From Gammaproteobacteria bacterium (lineage in GTDB: Bacteria; Pseudomonadota; Gammaproteobacteria; Ga0077554; Ga007554), in NCBI GenBank assembly GCA_040183005.1, contig JAMPIW010000004.1:124001-188000 (forward strand): 64,000 nucleotides of DNA, written 5' to 3'. The position numbers and the translations under genes are program-made. Every line of letters begins with the position of its first letter. The stretch's first letter is position 1. The notes under the pieces were generated by a model that made no database searches, was not told where the DNA came from, and worked only from the letters and a program-made list of their open reading frames with translations. This document shows, in pieces, positions 17,212-25,198 of this stretch.

Positions 17212-18518
17212 TAACCGGGCAACATAAACCGTCGGCACACCAACGCCAGTGTATCGTCATCCCCCACATTCCCCGGAAAAATCACCACCGGCATATCCGG
17301 AAAACGCGGATGATCGGCAGGACAGCGCACTACCGAAACACCGGGCGCGACCTGGCCGAGAACGCGAGCAGCGCGTAATGCAAGGCCAGTGCTTAGCATG
17401 TCGTTGGAGGTGATGCCACCCTTGCCGATCAGGAAACCCAGCTCTTGTGGCAAGTTGCGTATCACATCCATCAACAGTGCGGAGACCGCTTCGCCAAAAG
17501 CCAGGCGTGTTTCCTGATCGGGGAATTGCACCTCACCGCGACTCGTATACACCACGGCGGTTTTGCCGGTTTCATACGCTGCTCTGATGTGCTTTAGCGT
17601 GTCTTTCAACACGGCATCACGCTCTGCTGGAATCCGCCGCACGTTGACTTCAACGCCCATAACGCCGACCTCGTCTAAAAGTCTTGCCAACTGGCGGCTA
17701 CTCTTGTCTACGTGAGAACCAACAATCACGGCACCGGGACGATGATTGCGCGTGAAACGGCTCATTGCCTCGGCAGCCACCGGCTGGGGTGGCAAGTCAG
17801 CCAGCGCCTTCACCAGGCTCGCCGCGCTACGGAACAAGAATCGCTTGCCCTGGCCTGCCGCCACACGTACATCCGCAGTGAAGCGCGCCAGGTCGTCGTA
17901 ATTTTCAGCATCCACCGCGCCACAACGATTGCCTTCCAGGGCCAGTAACCTATCAAGCACGCCATGACGAATGTCCGCCAACAGAAAGCGCTCGACCTCA
18001 CCTGCTGAAATACGACCGCCCGTCTTTTCTTCCACATAATCGGGGAGGTAGCTGTGGCGGTAGCCAAACACCGAGTCGCGTGCAAACTCGGTTTCATGAA
18101 CGGGGACATCCACGCCATTCACTTTGAGGTAATGGATGCTGTCACGGGTAACGCGCCCGCCCTCGAAGAAAGCAGGGACAAGAAAATGCGCATCGAACGG
18201 CCCGAGTTCTGCGGCGATCACATCGGTTTCGACCGGGTAGTGACCGCGCAACGTCGAATCGGAGCGACTCACCAGCACGGGGTTGATACCTGTTCCATTC
18301 AGCGCTATTTTCAGATTGCGGCACACATCACTCGTCACTTCCGCAGCACGCTCGGCACTCATGCCTCGCGTGTTAGTCAACACGAAGAACAGCGGCGCGG
18401 CATCGCTCAACGCCTCTTTGAGGGCATTGACATCCCAGCGCGTAAGCAACAGGCAACCATGAACTGTCTGTGAACCGGTGGGGTCGTCGTCAAGGACGAT
18501 GATTTTGGTTGTGGTCAT
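17211..18518 (-). CDS. Four-carbon acid sugar kinase family protein (former DUF1537)
   Basis: A 435-residue cytosolic kinase of the family that includes D-threonate, D-erythronate and 2-oxotetronate kinases. The N-terminal domain starts IIVLDDDPTGSQTVHG and contains LTNTRGMSAERAAEV and the substrate-binding SRSDSTLRGHYPVETD. The C-terminal nucleotide-binding domain has VYTSRGE, GFLIGKGGITSNDML, and VIFPGNVGDDDTL near the end. It overlaps the HepT stop (ATGA) on one side and the glcD start (TAATG) on the other. This order suggests that its product or substrate feeds into glycolate metabolism, but the real substrate is not known from sequence. Confidence 0.88.
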   Translation of the reverse strand: MTTTKIIVLDDDPTGSQTVHGCLLLTRWDVNALKEALSDAAPLFFVLTNTRGMSAERAAEVTSDVCRNLKIALNGTGINPVLVSRSDSTLRGHYPVETDVIAAELGPFDAHFLVPAFFEGGRVTRDSIHYLKVNGVDVPVHETEFARDSVFGYRHSYLPDYVEEKTGGRISAGEVERFLLADIRHGVLDRLLALEGNRCGAVDAENYDDLARFTADVRVAAGQGKRFLFRSAASLVKALADLPPQPVAAEAMSRFTRNHRPGAVIVGSHVDKSSRQLARLLDEVGVMGVEVNVRRIPAERDAVLKDTLKHIRAAYETGKTAVVYTSRGEVQFPDQETRLAFGEAVSALLMDVIRNLPQELGFLIGKGGITSNDMLSTGLALRAARVLGQVAPGVSVVRCPADHPRFPDMPVVIFPGNVGDDDTLALVCRRFMLPG

Positions 18519-18868
18519 TGCGCGGCCTTTGGAAACTCAAGCTGTAGAATTTTGTCGATTTGTTCTTCAAGTACAAATACATCTTCAGTGGCGGTTGTCC
18601 AAACGATATCCCAGTTGACCGCGAAATAGGCATGAACGGCGATATTACGGAATGCAATGATATCTGCCCACTCCACATCAGTATAACGAGCCTGAAACTC
18701 CTTGGGAATTCGTGCTGCCGCTTCGCCAATCATGGTCAATTTCTGGAGCACCGCGCTACGCACCAGATCACTTCCCTGAAAGCTGGAATAGTCGATATCA
18801 GCTAAAAACTTTTTGATCGCCTCAGCCGCTTCAACAATATCCTGCAGATAAAGCTCTTCACGCCGCAT
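18515..18868 (-). CDS. hepT: HepT-like ribonuclease toxin (DUF86)
   Basis: A 117-residue HEPN-domain protein. The RNase motif RX4-6H is present as R74-N-I-A-V-H79 followed by A-Y81, the tyrosine that the partner nucleotidyltransferase is known to AMPylate in characterised HepT/MntA pairs. The ATG at 18868 (MRREELYLQD) overlaps the end of mntA by 11 bases. Its TGA overlaps the kinase ATG (ATGA). HepT dimers cleave RNA (tRNA in one studied case) when released from control. An alternative start at 18904 would lie inside mntA and is less likely. The key motifs look intact. Confidence 0.9.
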   Translation of the reverse strand: MRREELYLQDIVEAAEAIKKFLADIDYSSFQGSDLVRSAVLQKLTMIGEAAARIPKEFQARYTDVEWADIIAFRNIAVHAYFAVNWDIVWTTATEDVFVLEEQIDKILQLEFPKAAQ

Positions 18869-19160
18869 ACAATATCTGCCTCTCTTGCATGATCTGTAAC
18901 TCAATCACTGGCTTTAATCCCTTCTTGGGTACGAGATCAACAGGGCGATGAAACAAATCCGAGAGTTCGCGCTGCATGCGTGACAACGCCATAAACCCAA
19001 CCTTTGCTTCGGGCTTAAACTCAACAAGCACATCCACATCGCTATCCGGCCTGAAATCGGCGCGCGTCACAGAGCCAAACAGCGCAAGCTCACGAACGGC
19101 ATTTCGCTCGCAAAAAGCGGAGATGGTTTCAAGATGCACGGTAAGAGTAGGATGGATCAT
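18858..19160 (-). CDS. mntA: MntA-like nucleotidyltransferase antitoxin
   Basis: A 100-residue minimal nucleotidyltransferase. The family motif GSX10DXD is exact: GSVTRADFRPDSDVD, preceded by ELALFG and followed by VLVEF. In studied systems MntA transfers AMP to a tyrosine of HepT and blocks the toxin. It is the first gene of the pair, as expected, and overlaps hepT. No good ribosome binding site is seen before the ATG. The region upstream (19161-19274) has no clear promoter, so transcription of this seven-gene minus-strand series probably starts here, but that is inferred from gene layout. Confidence 0.9.
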   Translation of the reverse strand: MIHPTLTVHLETISAFCERNAVRELALFGSVTRADFRPDSDVDVLVEFKPEAKVGFMALSRMQRELSDLFHRPVDLVPKKGLKPVIELQIMQERQILYAA

Positions 19161-19274
19161 ATCGTCACCTGTTAGCGATTAAGCTGGCAGACGCTCACTA
19201 AAAAATTACATTGTGTTGCTACGCAACGCTGGGTAGTTACCCAAAAAGCGCGAACCCACCCAGCATTTGGTTGC

Positions 19275-19541
19275 TCACTTCTGCTTGGCAATGATCTTGT
19301 CTTTGATCTTGTCATAGACCGATTGGGGAATGATTTTGTTTTTCACCAGATCATCCTTGGCCTTGTATGGACGCCCTTTTATGATGTCCTTGGCCCTGGC
19401 CTCACCTACGCCGGACAAAGTAGTCAACTGCTGTTCAGTGGCTGTGTTGACATCAAGCTTTTCCGCATCAGCGGCAACAGAAACATTAATGCTGAGGATG
19501 GCCAGCGCGGAGAAAACGAGCGCGGAAAATAATTTTTTCAT
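19275..19541 (-). CDS. ComEA-like helix-hairpin-helix protein
   Basis: A small exported protein of 88 residues with a signal peptide (KKLFSALVFSALAILSINVSVAA) and a helix-hairpin-helix pair: LDVNTATEQQLTTLSGVGEARAKDIIKGRPY, then DDLVKNKIIPQSVYDKIKDKI. This is the DNA-binding ComEA type, used in natural transformation for pulling DNA through the periplasm; many proteobacteria also have such proteins of unproved role. The start at 19541 follows AAGGGAAAT; a codon 15 bases upstream is also in frame. No other competence gene is nearby. Confidence 0.87.
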   Translation of the reverse strand: MKKLFSALVFSALAILSINVSVAADAEKLDVNTATEQQLTTLSGVGEARAKDIIKGRPYKAKDDLVKNKIIPQSVYDKIKDKIIAKQK

Positions 19542-19614
19542 TTGATTTCCCTTCATGGACGTTGATGGAGTGATGTATCAGGCGCAGCACACAGAGCCTG
19601 CGTCTGACACTTTA

Positions 19615-19852
19615 ACCTAAAAACGGCAGTTGGACGGGGTGGAGTGTGCGGTTTTCAGGGTGCAGGGCAAGGCGCGACGACGCGGAATGGTTGTTCCATT
19701 CCAAGGAGTTGCAACGCTGCCATGCGCACTGAAAATCGTGCGATCCGCTCCGTAGCGGCCTCACCAAACAGGTGAACCTGCATGATATGATGAATCTTAT
19801 TAAAAGAATATTGTTAGCCGCCCAGAAAAGCGGCCAACTGCCATTTTTAGGT
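19615..19852 (+). mobile_element. Miniature inverted-repeat element, copy 1 (238 bp, TTA duplication)
   Basis: The left end ACCTAAAAACGGCAGTTGG and the right end CCAACTGCCATTTTTAGGT are inverted repeats of about 19 bp with one mismatch. The element is flanked by TTA at 19612-19614 and TTA at 19853-19855. The interior has no plausible gene. It is closely related, end to end, to the inverted copy at 57401-57678. It lies between the ComEA-like gene and the phosphoketolase-like gene, 12 bases from the latter's stop. Confidence 0.85.
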
Positions 19853-19864
19853 TTACACCCTACA

Positions 19865-22072
19865 TCAAACCCCTGCCAACTCTCGTGCACGCTGCGCCAG
19901 ATTATCGCCTGTCAATCCGTTAAAGCTCATGATCTCCGCAGGCGAGGCTGTGGTTTCGCCGCGCTTCCAGGCGAAAACATCACGCTTCGGCGCGCGGGTG
20001 CGCAACATGACCGGCTCCAATGTGCCGCTGGGTCCACCGCTCACGCCCAACAGCACATCGCCATCGAACAGTGCGTTGAAGTGATCGTCGTCGAGGAACA
20101 GATTGTCCGGCTCCGAGCAGGTGTCCCAGGCCACATCAGTGGGGCGATAGAGGCGACGCGGGTTGACCACGGCGACGATCTTCACGCCAAAGCCCGCAGC
20201 CTTTAATTTTTCCGCTGCCTCGAACACAGGCAGCAGGATCATGTCACCCACCACAGCAAACACCACGGTCTTCGCGCCAGAGTGATCAAGCAGAGTGATC
20301 GCACCGTCCGCCAACGCGCGGCGGCTCTGTTCCAGCGTGGTGCGGATCGGCAACGGACTCTTTGACGCAGTGATGATAATACCCTTGTTATAGCTGTCCA
20401 GCGCCCAGGCATAGGCAGCCTGGATCATGTTGGCGTCCACTGGAAACACCGGGAACAGGTTGCCGTTGCGCATCATGGCGGCGAAATAGGCCTCGATCTC
20501 CGGGCGCTGATGTGTCCAGCCGTTACGACCCTGCTCCAACGCGCCGGCGGTAAACAGCGTGACAACGCTGGGTGTCTTGCGGCGCAGTTCGGCCATGGCC
20601 TGGGTCACGGTCTGAAGAATCGGCAGGCCGTTGATGGCAAAACTCTCATAGGAACACCACAGGCTGCGGCTGCCGAACAGCGCCAACCCCACTGCCAGAC
20701 CCGCACAGGCGTCTTCGTTGAGTGGCTCGTATACCTGACCGTTAGGAGTCTGGTGATACAGGGCATCTTCCGTGGGATGACGAATCTTCAATGCCTCGTT
20801 GATGTTGCCGATGCCGGAGGCCTCGTTGCCGTCAGCATTGGTCACCAGAAAGCGCGCGTCCTGCTTACCCACTGCACCCACCAGCGCACCCATCGCCGTG
20901 GTCGGCGGCTTGTTCTCACCCAGCGCAAACTCCTGCAAGGGCAAATGGGTGATCGGTGTCAGCGCCAGGACGGATTCTGTCACTGCGGTGCGCGCGGCAG
21001 GGCCACCACCGGCGCGGCTGAAGTTGTCACGCACAATCTGCCACGCCTGCGGGGCGAGTGCGCGGCGCTTGAGCCCTTCCACAACATCGACGTTTTCAAG
21101 CGTGTGCTGGGGATAAAGGTTGTGTGATTTCGCACCCAGCGCATGCACACCCGAGCCCTTGAGCTGCTTAACAATAAAGGCCGTGAGCTTGCCGCCCAGC
21201 GCGGACTGCGCCGCCTCATTCATGGTTTCCAGCATGGCTCGCGTGAATGCCAGGCGATTTTCCATCGAGAAGCGGGTGCTATCCACAAAAGCACCGCTCT
21301 GCCCCGCGTCATCAAAATTCTTGGCATCCACCAGATACACGGACTCAAAGCCGTGTCCCTTCCAGTAGGCAATCATCTCCTCGTCGGTGAACAGCGAGAC
21401 CATTGCGTGATGCTCCTGGCTGTAGCCATTCCAGATCAGCACCGGCAGGAAGTTAGTGATAGTGGGAAAAGCAACGTGGAAGTGCATCATGGCATTCAGG
21501 ATGTACGGCTCGCCCATACCGCCATCGCCAAGCGTGAAGGGGAACAGCGTGCCGGGGTGCAGCATCGCACCCGCCATGGCGAAATGCTGACCCTGCCCCA
21601 GCGGACCCGCAGGAGCAAGAATGCCGGGAATGGCGCCAGAGAGGTGACCCAGCAAACCGTGCTTCTCACGGAAGCGCGCACGCAGATCTTGAACCGTATT
21701 GATGCCCATCTCCTCCAGCGAGGAGTCCATGAACATGGCGCTGTAAAAACCGGGTGCATGGTGGCCCACTTCGGTGACGATATTGGTGTGTCCCAACATC
21801 ACCAGCGAAGTGTAGGCCTCAGCGCTGCTAGCAAACCCGCCCGGATGGCCGGAAGCCTTGGAGCCCGTCATTTGCAGGGTAAGATAGCGCAACGCATCCG
21901 CCCCCAGCAGGGTTTGGAATGCCGCGCGCGGATCGCTGGGGTCAGCCACGGCGCTCTGCCCTGCAGCGATGACCGGATGTGCGGCATATTCATCTGAACC
22001 TGGCAGGGCTTCGGCGAAGTACTGAATGCCTTCACAGAAAGCCGGGATGCTGATTGCGGTTGGGGTACCCAT
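19865..22072 (-). CDS. Thiamine-diphosphate enzyme of the transketolase/phosphoketolase superfamily
   Basis: A 735-residue protein. The TPP-binding motif is GDG at 182-184 through the N of VLIWN at 215. Transketolase-like parts are TGSKASGHPGG (near 69-79) and APAGPLGQGQHFAMAGAM. The C-terminal third resembles phosphoketolase in order: GWTHQRPEIEAYF, then FPVDANMIQAAYAWALDS, an AVVGD strand, and LDDDHFNALFDGDVLLGV. It is shorter than a usual phosphoketolase (about 790) and longer than transketolase (about 660), and does not fit either cleanly; some databases call relatives transketolase or xylulose-5-phosphate enzymes. It probably cleaves or transfers a ketol unit from a sugar phosphate. A divergent IclR regulator lies 92 bases away. 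Confidence 0.72.
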   Translation of the reverse strand: MGTPTAISIPAFCEGIQYFAEALPGSDEYAAHPVIAAGQSAVADPSDPRAAFQTLLGADALRYLTLQMTGSKASGHPGGFASSAEAYTSLVMLGHTNIVTEVGHHAPGFYSAMFMDSSLEEMGINTVQDLRARFREKHGLLGHLSGAIPGILAPAGPLGQGQHFAMAGAMLHPGTLFPFTLGDGGMGEPYILNAMMHFHVAFPTITNFLPVLIWNGYSQEHHAMVSLFTDEEMIAYWKGHGFESVYLVDAKNFDDAGQSGAFVDSTRFSMENRLAFTRAMLETMNEAAQSALGGKLTAFIVKQLKGSGVHALGAKSHNLYPQHTLENVDVVEGLKRRALAPQAWQIVRDNFSRAGGGPAARTAVTESVLALTPITHLPLQEFALGENKPPTTAMGALVGAVGKQDARFLVTNADGNEASGIGNINEALKIRHPTEDALYHQTPNGQVYEPLNEDACAGLAVGLALFGSRSLWCSYESFAINGLPILQTVTQAMAELRRKTPSVVTLFTAGALEQGRNGWTHQRPEIEAYFAAMMRNGNLFPVFPVDANMIQAAYAWALDSYNKGIIITASKSPLPIRTTLEQSRRALADGAITLLDHSGAKTVVFAVVGDMILLPVFEAAEKLKAAGFGVKIVAVVNPRRLYRPTDVAWDTCSEPDNLFLDDDHFNALFDGDVLLGVSGGPSGTLEPVMLRTRAPKRDVFAWKRGETTASPAEIMSFNGLTGDNLAQRARELAGV

Positions 22073-22130
22073 GGCGACGCTCCTAAGTTATACAAAAGAA
22101 TGTTGCAAATATAGTATCCCCCTGTATATT

Positions 22131-22166
22131 ATTTCGCAATATGTAATAGTTTTCATAATGTGAAAT
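22131..22166. promoter_or_regulatory. Inverted repeat in the divergent promoter region before the IclR gene
   Basis: ATTTCGCA (22131-22138) and TGTGAAAT (22159-22166) form an inverted repeat with one mismatch and 20 bases between. The 92-base region between the two divergent starts is AT-rich. The repeat is a candidate operator for the adjacent IclR regulator; the right arm overlaps its start codon, which would suit autorepression. Confidence 0.4.
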
Positions 22167-22932
22167 GAAAGAAAAAGCCACCAGCTCCATTCAAGTCATA
22201 GACCGCATGGCCCAACTGCTGGACGCCATCGCCCAAGGGCATGGCCCCGTCAGCCTGAAAATCCTCTCCGCCGAAACCGGGCTACACCCCTCCACAGCCC
22301 ACCGCATTCTGGCGGCATTAGGCGAGCACGGGTTGGTGGAGCGCACCGAGGCCGGCCAATACCGGTTGGGCATCAAATTGCTCGGCCTTGCCAGCCGGGT
22401 GGAACAACGCGTGGATCTTAAACGAGAGGCATTGCCGATCATGGAATGGCTGCGCAGCGAACTGGGTGAGACAGTAAACCTCACCGTGCGCGACGGCGAT
22501 GAAGTAGTCTACGTGGAACGTGTCTCCAGCCACAAAATGATCCGCGTCGAACAAGTCATCGGTGGCCATGCCCCGCTGCATGTCACGGCAGTGGGCAAGC
22601 TGTTTCTTGCATTCGACGGCAAAGCCGCTTGTCTGGCCTATGCTCAGCGCACCCATCTTCCTGCCTACACCGCCACCACCCTCACCCAGCCCGAGCAGCT
22701 CTGGGACGAGGCGGCGTGCTCATTGGAGCGGGGATATTCTCTTGATAACGAAGAGGCCGAAACCGGCGTCGGTTGTATTGGCGTGCCGGTACTGGACGCC
22801 AGCGGAAAAATGGTCGCAGGTCTATCGGTCTCCGCGCCCATTGCGCGGCGCGGTGACGAATGGATAGCGGTGACGATTACCGCCGGCAAGCGGCTCTCCG
22901 CACGGCTGGGTTATTTTGGCGGGGAATCATGA
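22165..22932 (+). CDS. IclR-family transcriptional regulator
   Basis: A 255-residue regulator. The winged helix-turn-helix lies at about 7-70 (IQVIDRMAQLLDAIAQGHGPVSL, then HPSTAHRILAALGEHGLVER). The IclR effector-binding domain spans 80-250, with VNLTVRDGDEVVYVERV, HVTAVGKLFLAF and GYSLDNEEAETGVGCIGVPVLD. It is divergent from the phosphoketolase-like gene, the standard arrangement for a regulator and its target, so it probably controls that gene in response to a small carbon compound. No strong ribosome binding site precedes the ATG. Confidence 0.9.
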   Translation: MKEKATSSIQVIDRMAQLLDAIAQGHGPVSLKILSAETGLHPSTAHRILAALGEHGLVERTEAGQYRLGIKLLGLASRVEQRVDLKREALPIMEWLRSELGETVNLTVRDGDEVVYVERVSSHKMIRVEQVIGGHAPLHVTAVGKLFLAFDGKAACLAYAQRTHLPAYTATTLTQPEQLWDEAACSLERGYSLDNEEAETGVGCIGVPVLDASGKMVAGLSVSAPIARRGDEWIAVTITAGKRLSARLGYFGGES

Positions 22933-23009
22933 CAGACATTGGCGTCAGCCATGGAAGCGACGCGTGAGCGAGCGATGGCTGGCAACCCCGGATAGCCTCT
23001 GTCTCTTGA

Positions 23010-23402
23010 TCACAATGTGGCACGCGCGAGCCCGCTCATTTGATAGCCCTCAAGTCGCTTCTTCAAGCGAAACCAGCCATGCCACATCGTGTCCCACCCA
23101 GGACGCCCAGTGCGCTTGGTGTCAGTAAATCCGCCCAACTTCGCGACCGCCAAGCACGCCCAACGAATCGATGGCGCCGTCGTCGGTGGCGCGCTGCGCT
23201 GGGTCGATACCCACAACACGGTCCACTCGTCTTCGTTCAGTAGCGTGTCGCAGCTCACCTGCTCATCCTCCTCCGGCGTGTCCAGCATTTCTCGCAATTG
23301 CAACAACCGCACGGCCAGAAACGCGGTGATCACTAACATCCGTTCCATGTTCGCCGTATCAGGATTCGAGTATCCAGTGGCAAGGGTTGTACAACAGCGC
23401 AA
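23010..23402 (-). pseudogene. C-terminal remnant of an IS4-family transposase
   Basis: From about 23375 down to 23010 the minus strand encodes NPDTANMERMLVITAFLAVR, then DEWTVLWVSTQ, SIRWACLAVAKLGGFTD and TMWHGWFRLKKRLEGYQM. This matches the C-terminal part of IS4-family transposases. The N-terminal two thirds, including most of the DDE domain, are missing, and no inverted repeats were recognised. It lies between the IclR gene and an IS1595 remnant and is surely inactive. Confidence 0.78.
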
Positions 23403-23523
23403 GCCTGAGTTATACGTTACGGGCCATCGCCAACCGCTGGCACATCGGGGCGAGCCTTGACACGTTTGATCTTAAACGCGCCCGCACTCTTGGGCTGGAG
23501 CTGCAATTTCAGCAGATTTTCTG
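23401..23523 (+). pseudogene. Unidentified C-terminal protein fragment
   Basis: The frame GCA AGC CTG ... TTC TGA reads ASLSYTLRAIANRWHIGASL, then DTFDLKRARTLGLELQFQQIF and a stop. It looks like a real protein end (regular, charged and amphipathic) but has no start and abuts the IS4 remnant on the opposite strand. I do not recognise the family. Confidence 0.35.
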
Positions 23524-23639
23524 ACGGGAGCTTTTCGAAGCGCCGCATTAATGAATAATCAAGCCGTAGATCGGCTCAAGCGGCAGGCGGGCCGGCTCAT
23601 GAATCAATGCCAGGTGTGCATCGAGTGCTTCCTTGCTTC

Positions 23640-23880
23640 ATTGCTTCAGCGATGGCTGCTGGGCATTCACCATGGCGCTGTTCAACCTGGGCAGCTCGGC
23701 TATTATCTGGACGAATTTGTGTTTCACTTCAATCGCCGAACCTCGCGGTCACGGGGCCTACTGTTTTACCGCTTGCTTCATCAGGCCGTTACGACGTGCC
23801 GGTGACGTATGATGAAATTATCGAAAAAACCGCGTCGTGACTGCTGTGGAGTTAAAGGGATACCCCATTCCCGGAGACCA
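23640..23880 (+). pseudogene. C-terminal remnant of an IS1595-family (ISXO2-like) transposase
   Basis: RWLLGIHHGAVQPGQLGYYL followed by DEFVFHFNRRTSRSRGLLFY and RLLHQAV is the typical end of IS1595-family transposases (stop at about 23805). The first part of the reading frame before 23640 does not fit. GGAGTTAAAGGGATACCCC at about 23851-23869 resembles a terminal repeat of that family and may be the right end of the element. The copy is truncated and inactive. Confidence 0.75.
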
Positions 23881-23915
23881 GGGAAAGAACCTGGCGTCGC
23901 ATAACTGATGAGGGT

Positions 23916-23929
23916 TTGATGTGGATCAA
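23916..23929. promoter_or_regulatory. FNR/ANR-type binding site
   Basis: TTGATGTGGATCAA is a perfect match to the FNR half-site pair TTGAT-N4-ATCAA. It lies about 190 bases before the lipoprotein gene at 24122 and just after the IS1595 remnant. An oxygen-responsive promoter for the lipoprotein gene is possible. Two hairpins follow: ATACC-GGTAT near 23935 and CCCTTTCA-TGAAAGGG at 23988-24010. Confidence 0.5.
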
Positions 23930-24121
23930 GGAAATACCTTTCGGTATATGGTAAAAAGGTCAGTGTGTTCTTTCTTTCAAGCACATACCCTTTCATTTTC
24001 GGTGAAAGGGAATTCCGGATTTTGTGATCACGTTGCATCGGTAGCCCGAGCGATTTATTAGCAGCAGGGAAGAAAAAGCTGTGATTAAAATTTGAGGATC
24101 TTTAATTAAGAGGGGTGTGTC

Positions 24122-25132
24122 ATGAGAACCAAATACTTTATGCCAGCGATAGCAATGATCTTTACCCTTGTCTTGGCGGGTTGCGGAGGAGGTGGCGGAG
24201 GCGATTTCGGCGGTCCAACACTCATCACCTACACGGGCCTCACCACCCAGGCCGTTATCACCCAGGCTAATGCCAAAAGCCTTGCTGGATGCGCTTATCA
24301 AGGGCGATCCACAGGCAGAGCGCTGGGCGGTGTCGCGGCATCGGCACAAACGAATGTGACGGACCATCAGATCAATCATCCCCTCACGCTGGTGTTATCC
24401 GAGACCTTGCGTAATGCGCTCGGAAAGATCGATGTCACTGCGCTTCCCAGGGCCAATCTTGGCGCAGCCGTTAAGACTGAGACGATCACGGAGCAAGGCA
24501 GCTGTGGCGGCAGCTTCTCAGGTAGCGCAACATACGATGATGTCACCGGAAACATTAGCAGCGGTTCGATTACCTTCAACAATTATTGTAATGAGGGTGT
24601 TACCTTATCCGGCAAGATCAGCTTCTCCGGCAAAGTAAATTTGGGGACACAGCCGCCGACGATGGAAAAATTGAGCATGAATTTCGTAGCTCTCAGCGGT
24701 AAGTCCGGCAGCGACGCCTTTACCGCCACAGGTATCGTTGCCATCGATGCGACAGCACATCCCCACGTTCTCACCACCATCAACATGGTGTCGCGCGACG
24801 ACACGACGGGCAAAGTCTACAAGATAGAAAATTACCAACTGCTTGCAAGCGCAAGTCCGGGAGTCTTGGTGGATGTCAGCATGACGGGGAGATTCTATGG
24901 GCCTGATGATGGCTATGTCGACCTGGCTACGCCTCAAATACCGTTTCGTTTCTATATTAACAATGGCGTCATGGATACGACGCCTTCGCAGGGCGAGCTT
25001 GTCGTCACGGGGGACAAGGGATCCAAGGCCACATTAGTAACCCTTAATAATACTGACTATCGCATTGATGTCGATGAAAATGGAGACGGCACTCTTGAGA
25101 AGCAAATATCAGGGAAATGGGCCGATCTTTGA
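24122..25132 (+). CDS. Lipoprotein of unknown function
   Basis: A 336-residue protein with a lipoprotein signal peptide: AIAMIFTLVLAGC, lipobox LAGC with Cys at 21, then a glycine-rich linker (GGGGGGDFGG). The mature part is Ser/Thr/Gly-rich with alternating strands (SGSATYDDVTGNISSGSITF, GKISFSGKVNLG), suggesting a beta-rich fold on the outer membrane. I recognise no family. AAGAGGGGTGTGTC precedes the ATG. Upstream are an FNR-type site and IS remnants; downstream lies a terminator hairpin shared with the convergent glutaredoxin gene. Confidence 0.75.
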   Translation: MRTKYFMPAIAMIFTLVLAGCGGGGGGDFGGPTLITYTGLTTQAVITQANAKSLAGCAYQGRSTGRALGGVAASAQTNVTDHQINHPLTLVLSETLRNALGKIDVTALPRANLGAAVKTETITEQGSCGGSFSGSATYDDVTGNISSGSITFNNYCNEGVTLSGKISFSGKVNLGTQPPTMEKLSMNFVALSGKSGSDAFTATGIVAIDATAHPHVLTTINMVSRDDTTGKVYKIENYQLLASASPGVLVDVSMTGRFYGPDDGYVDLATPQIPFRFYINNGVMDTTPSQGELVVTGDKGSKATLVTLNNTDYRIDVDENGDGTLEKQISGKWADL

Positions 25133-25162
25133 AAAAGAAAAGGGGCGGCTTGATACCGCCCC
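25132..25162 (-). terminator. Terminator of grxD
   Basis: GGGGCGG (25142-25148) and CCGCCCC (25156-25162) form a 7-bp stem with a 7-base loop. On the minus strand the stem is followed by TTTTCTTTTT, giving a classic intrinsic terminator for grxD. It may also limit the convergent lipoprotein transcript. Confidence 0.8.
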
Positions 25163-25198
25163 CTAGTAGCCTGAAGGGATCGAGGGAGGCGCAGAGTA

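Noticed and set aside
19612-19890. Small open frames across the miniature element at 19615-19852
   Set aside because: They lie wholly in repeat DNA and change between the two copies, so they are not genes.
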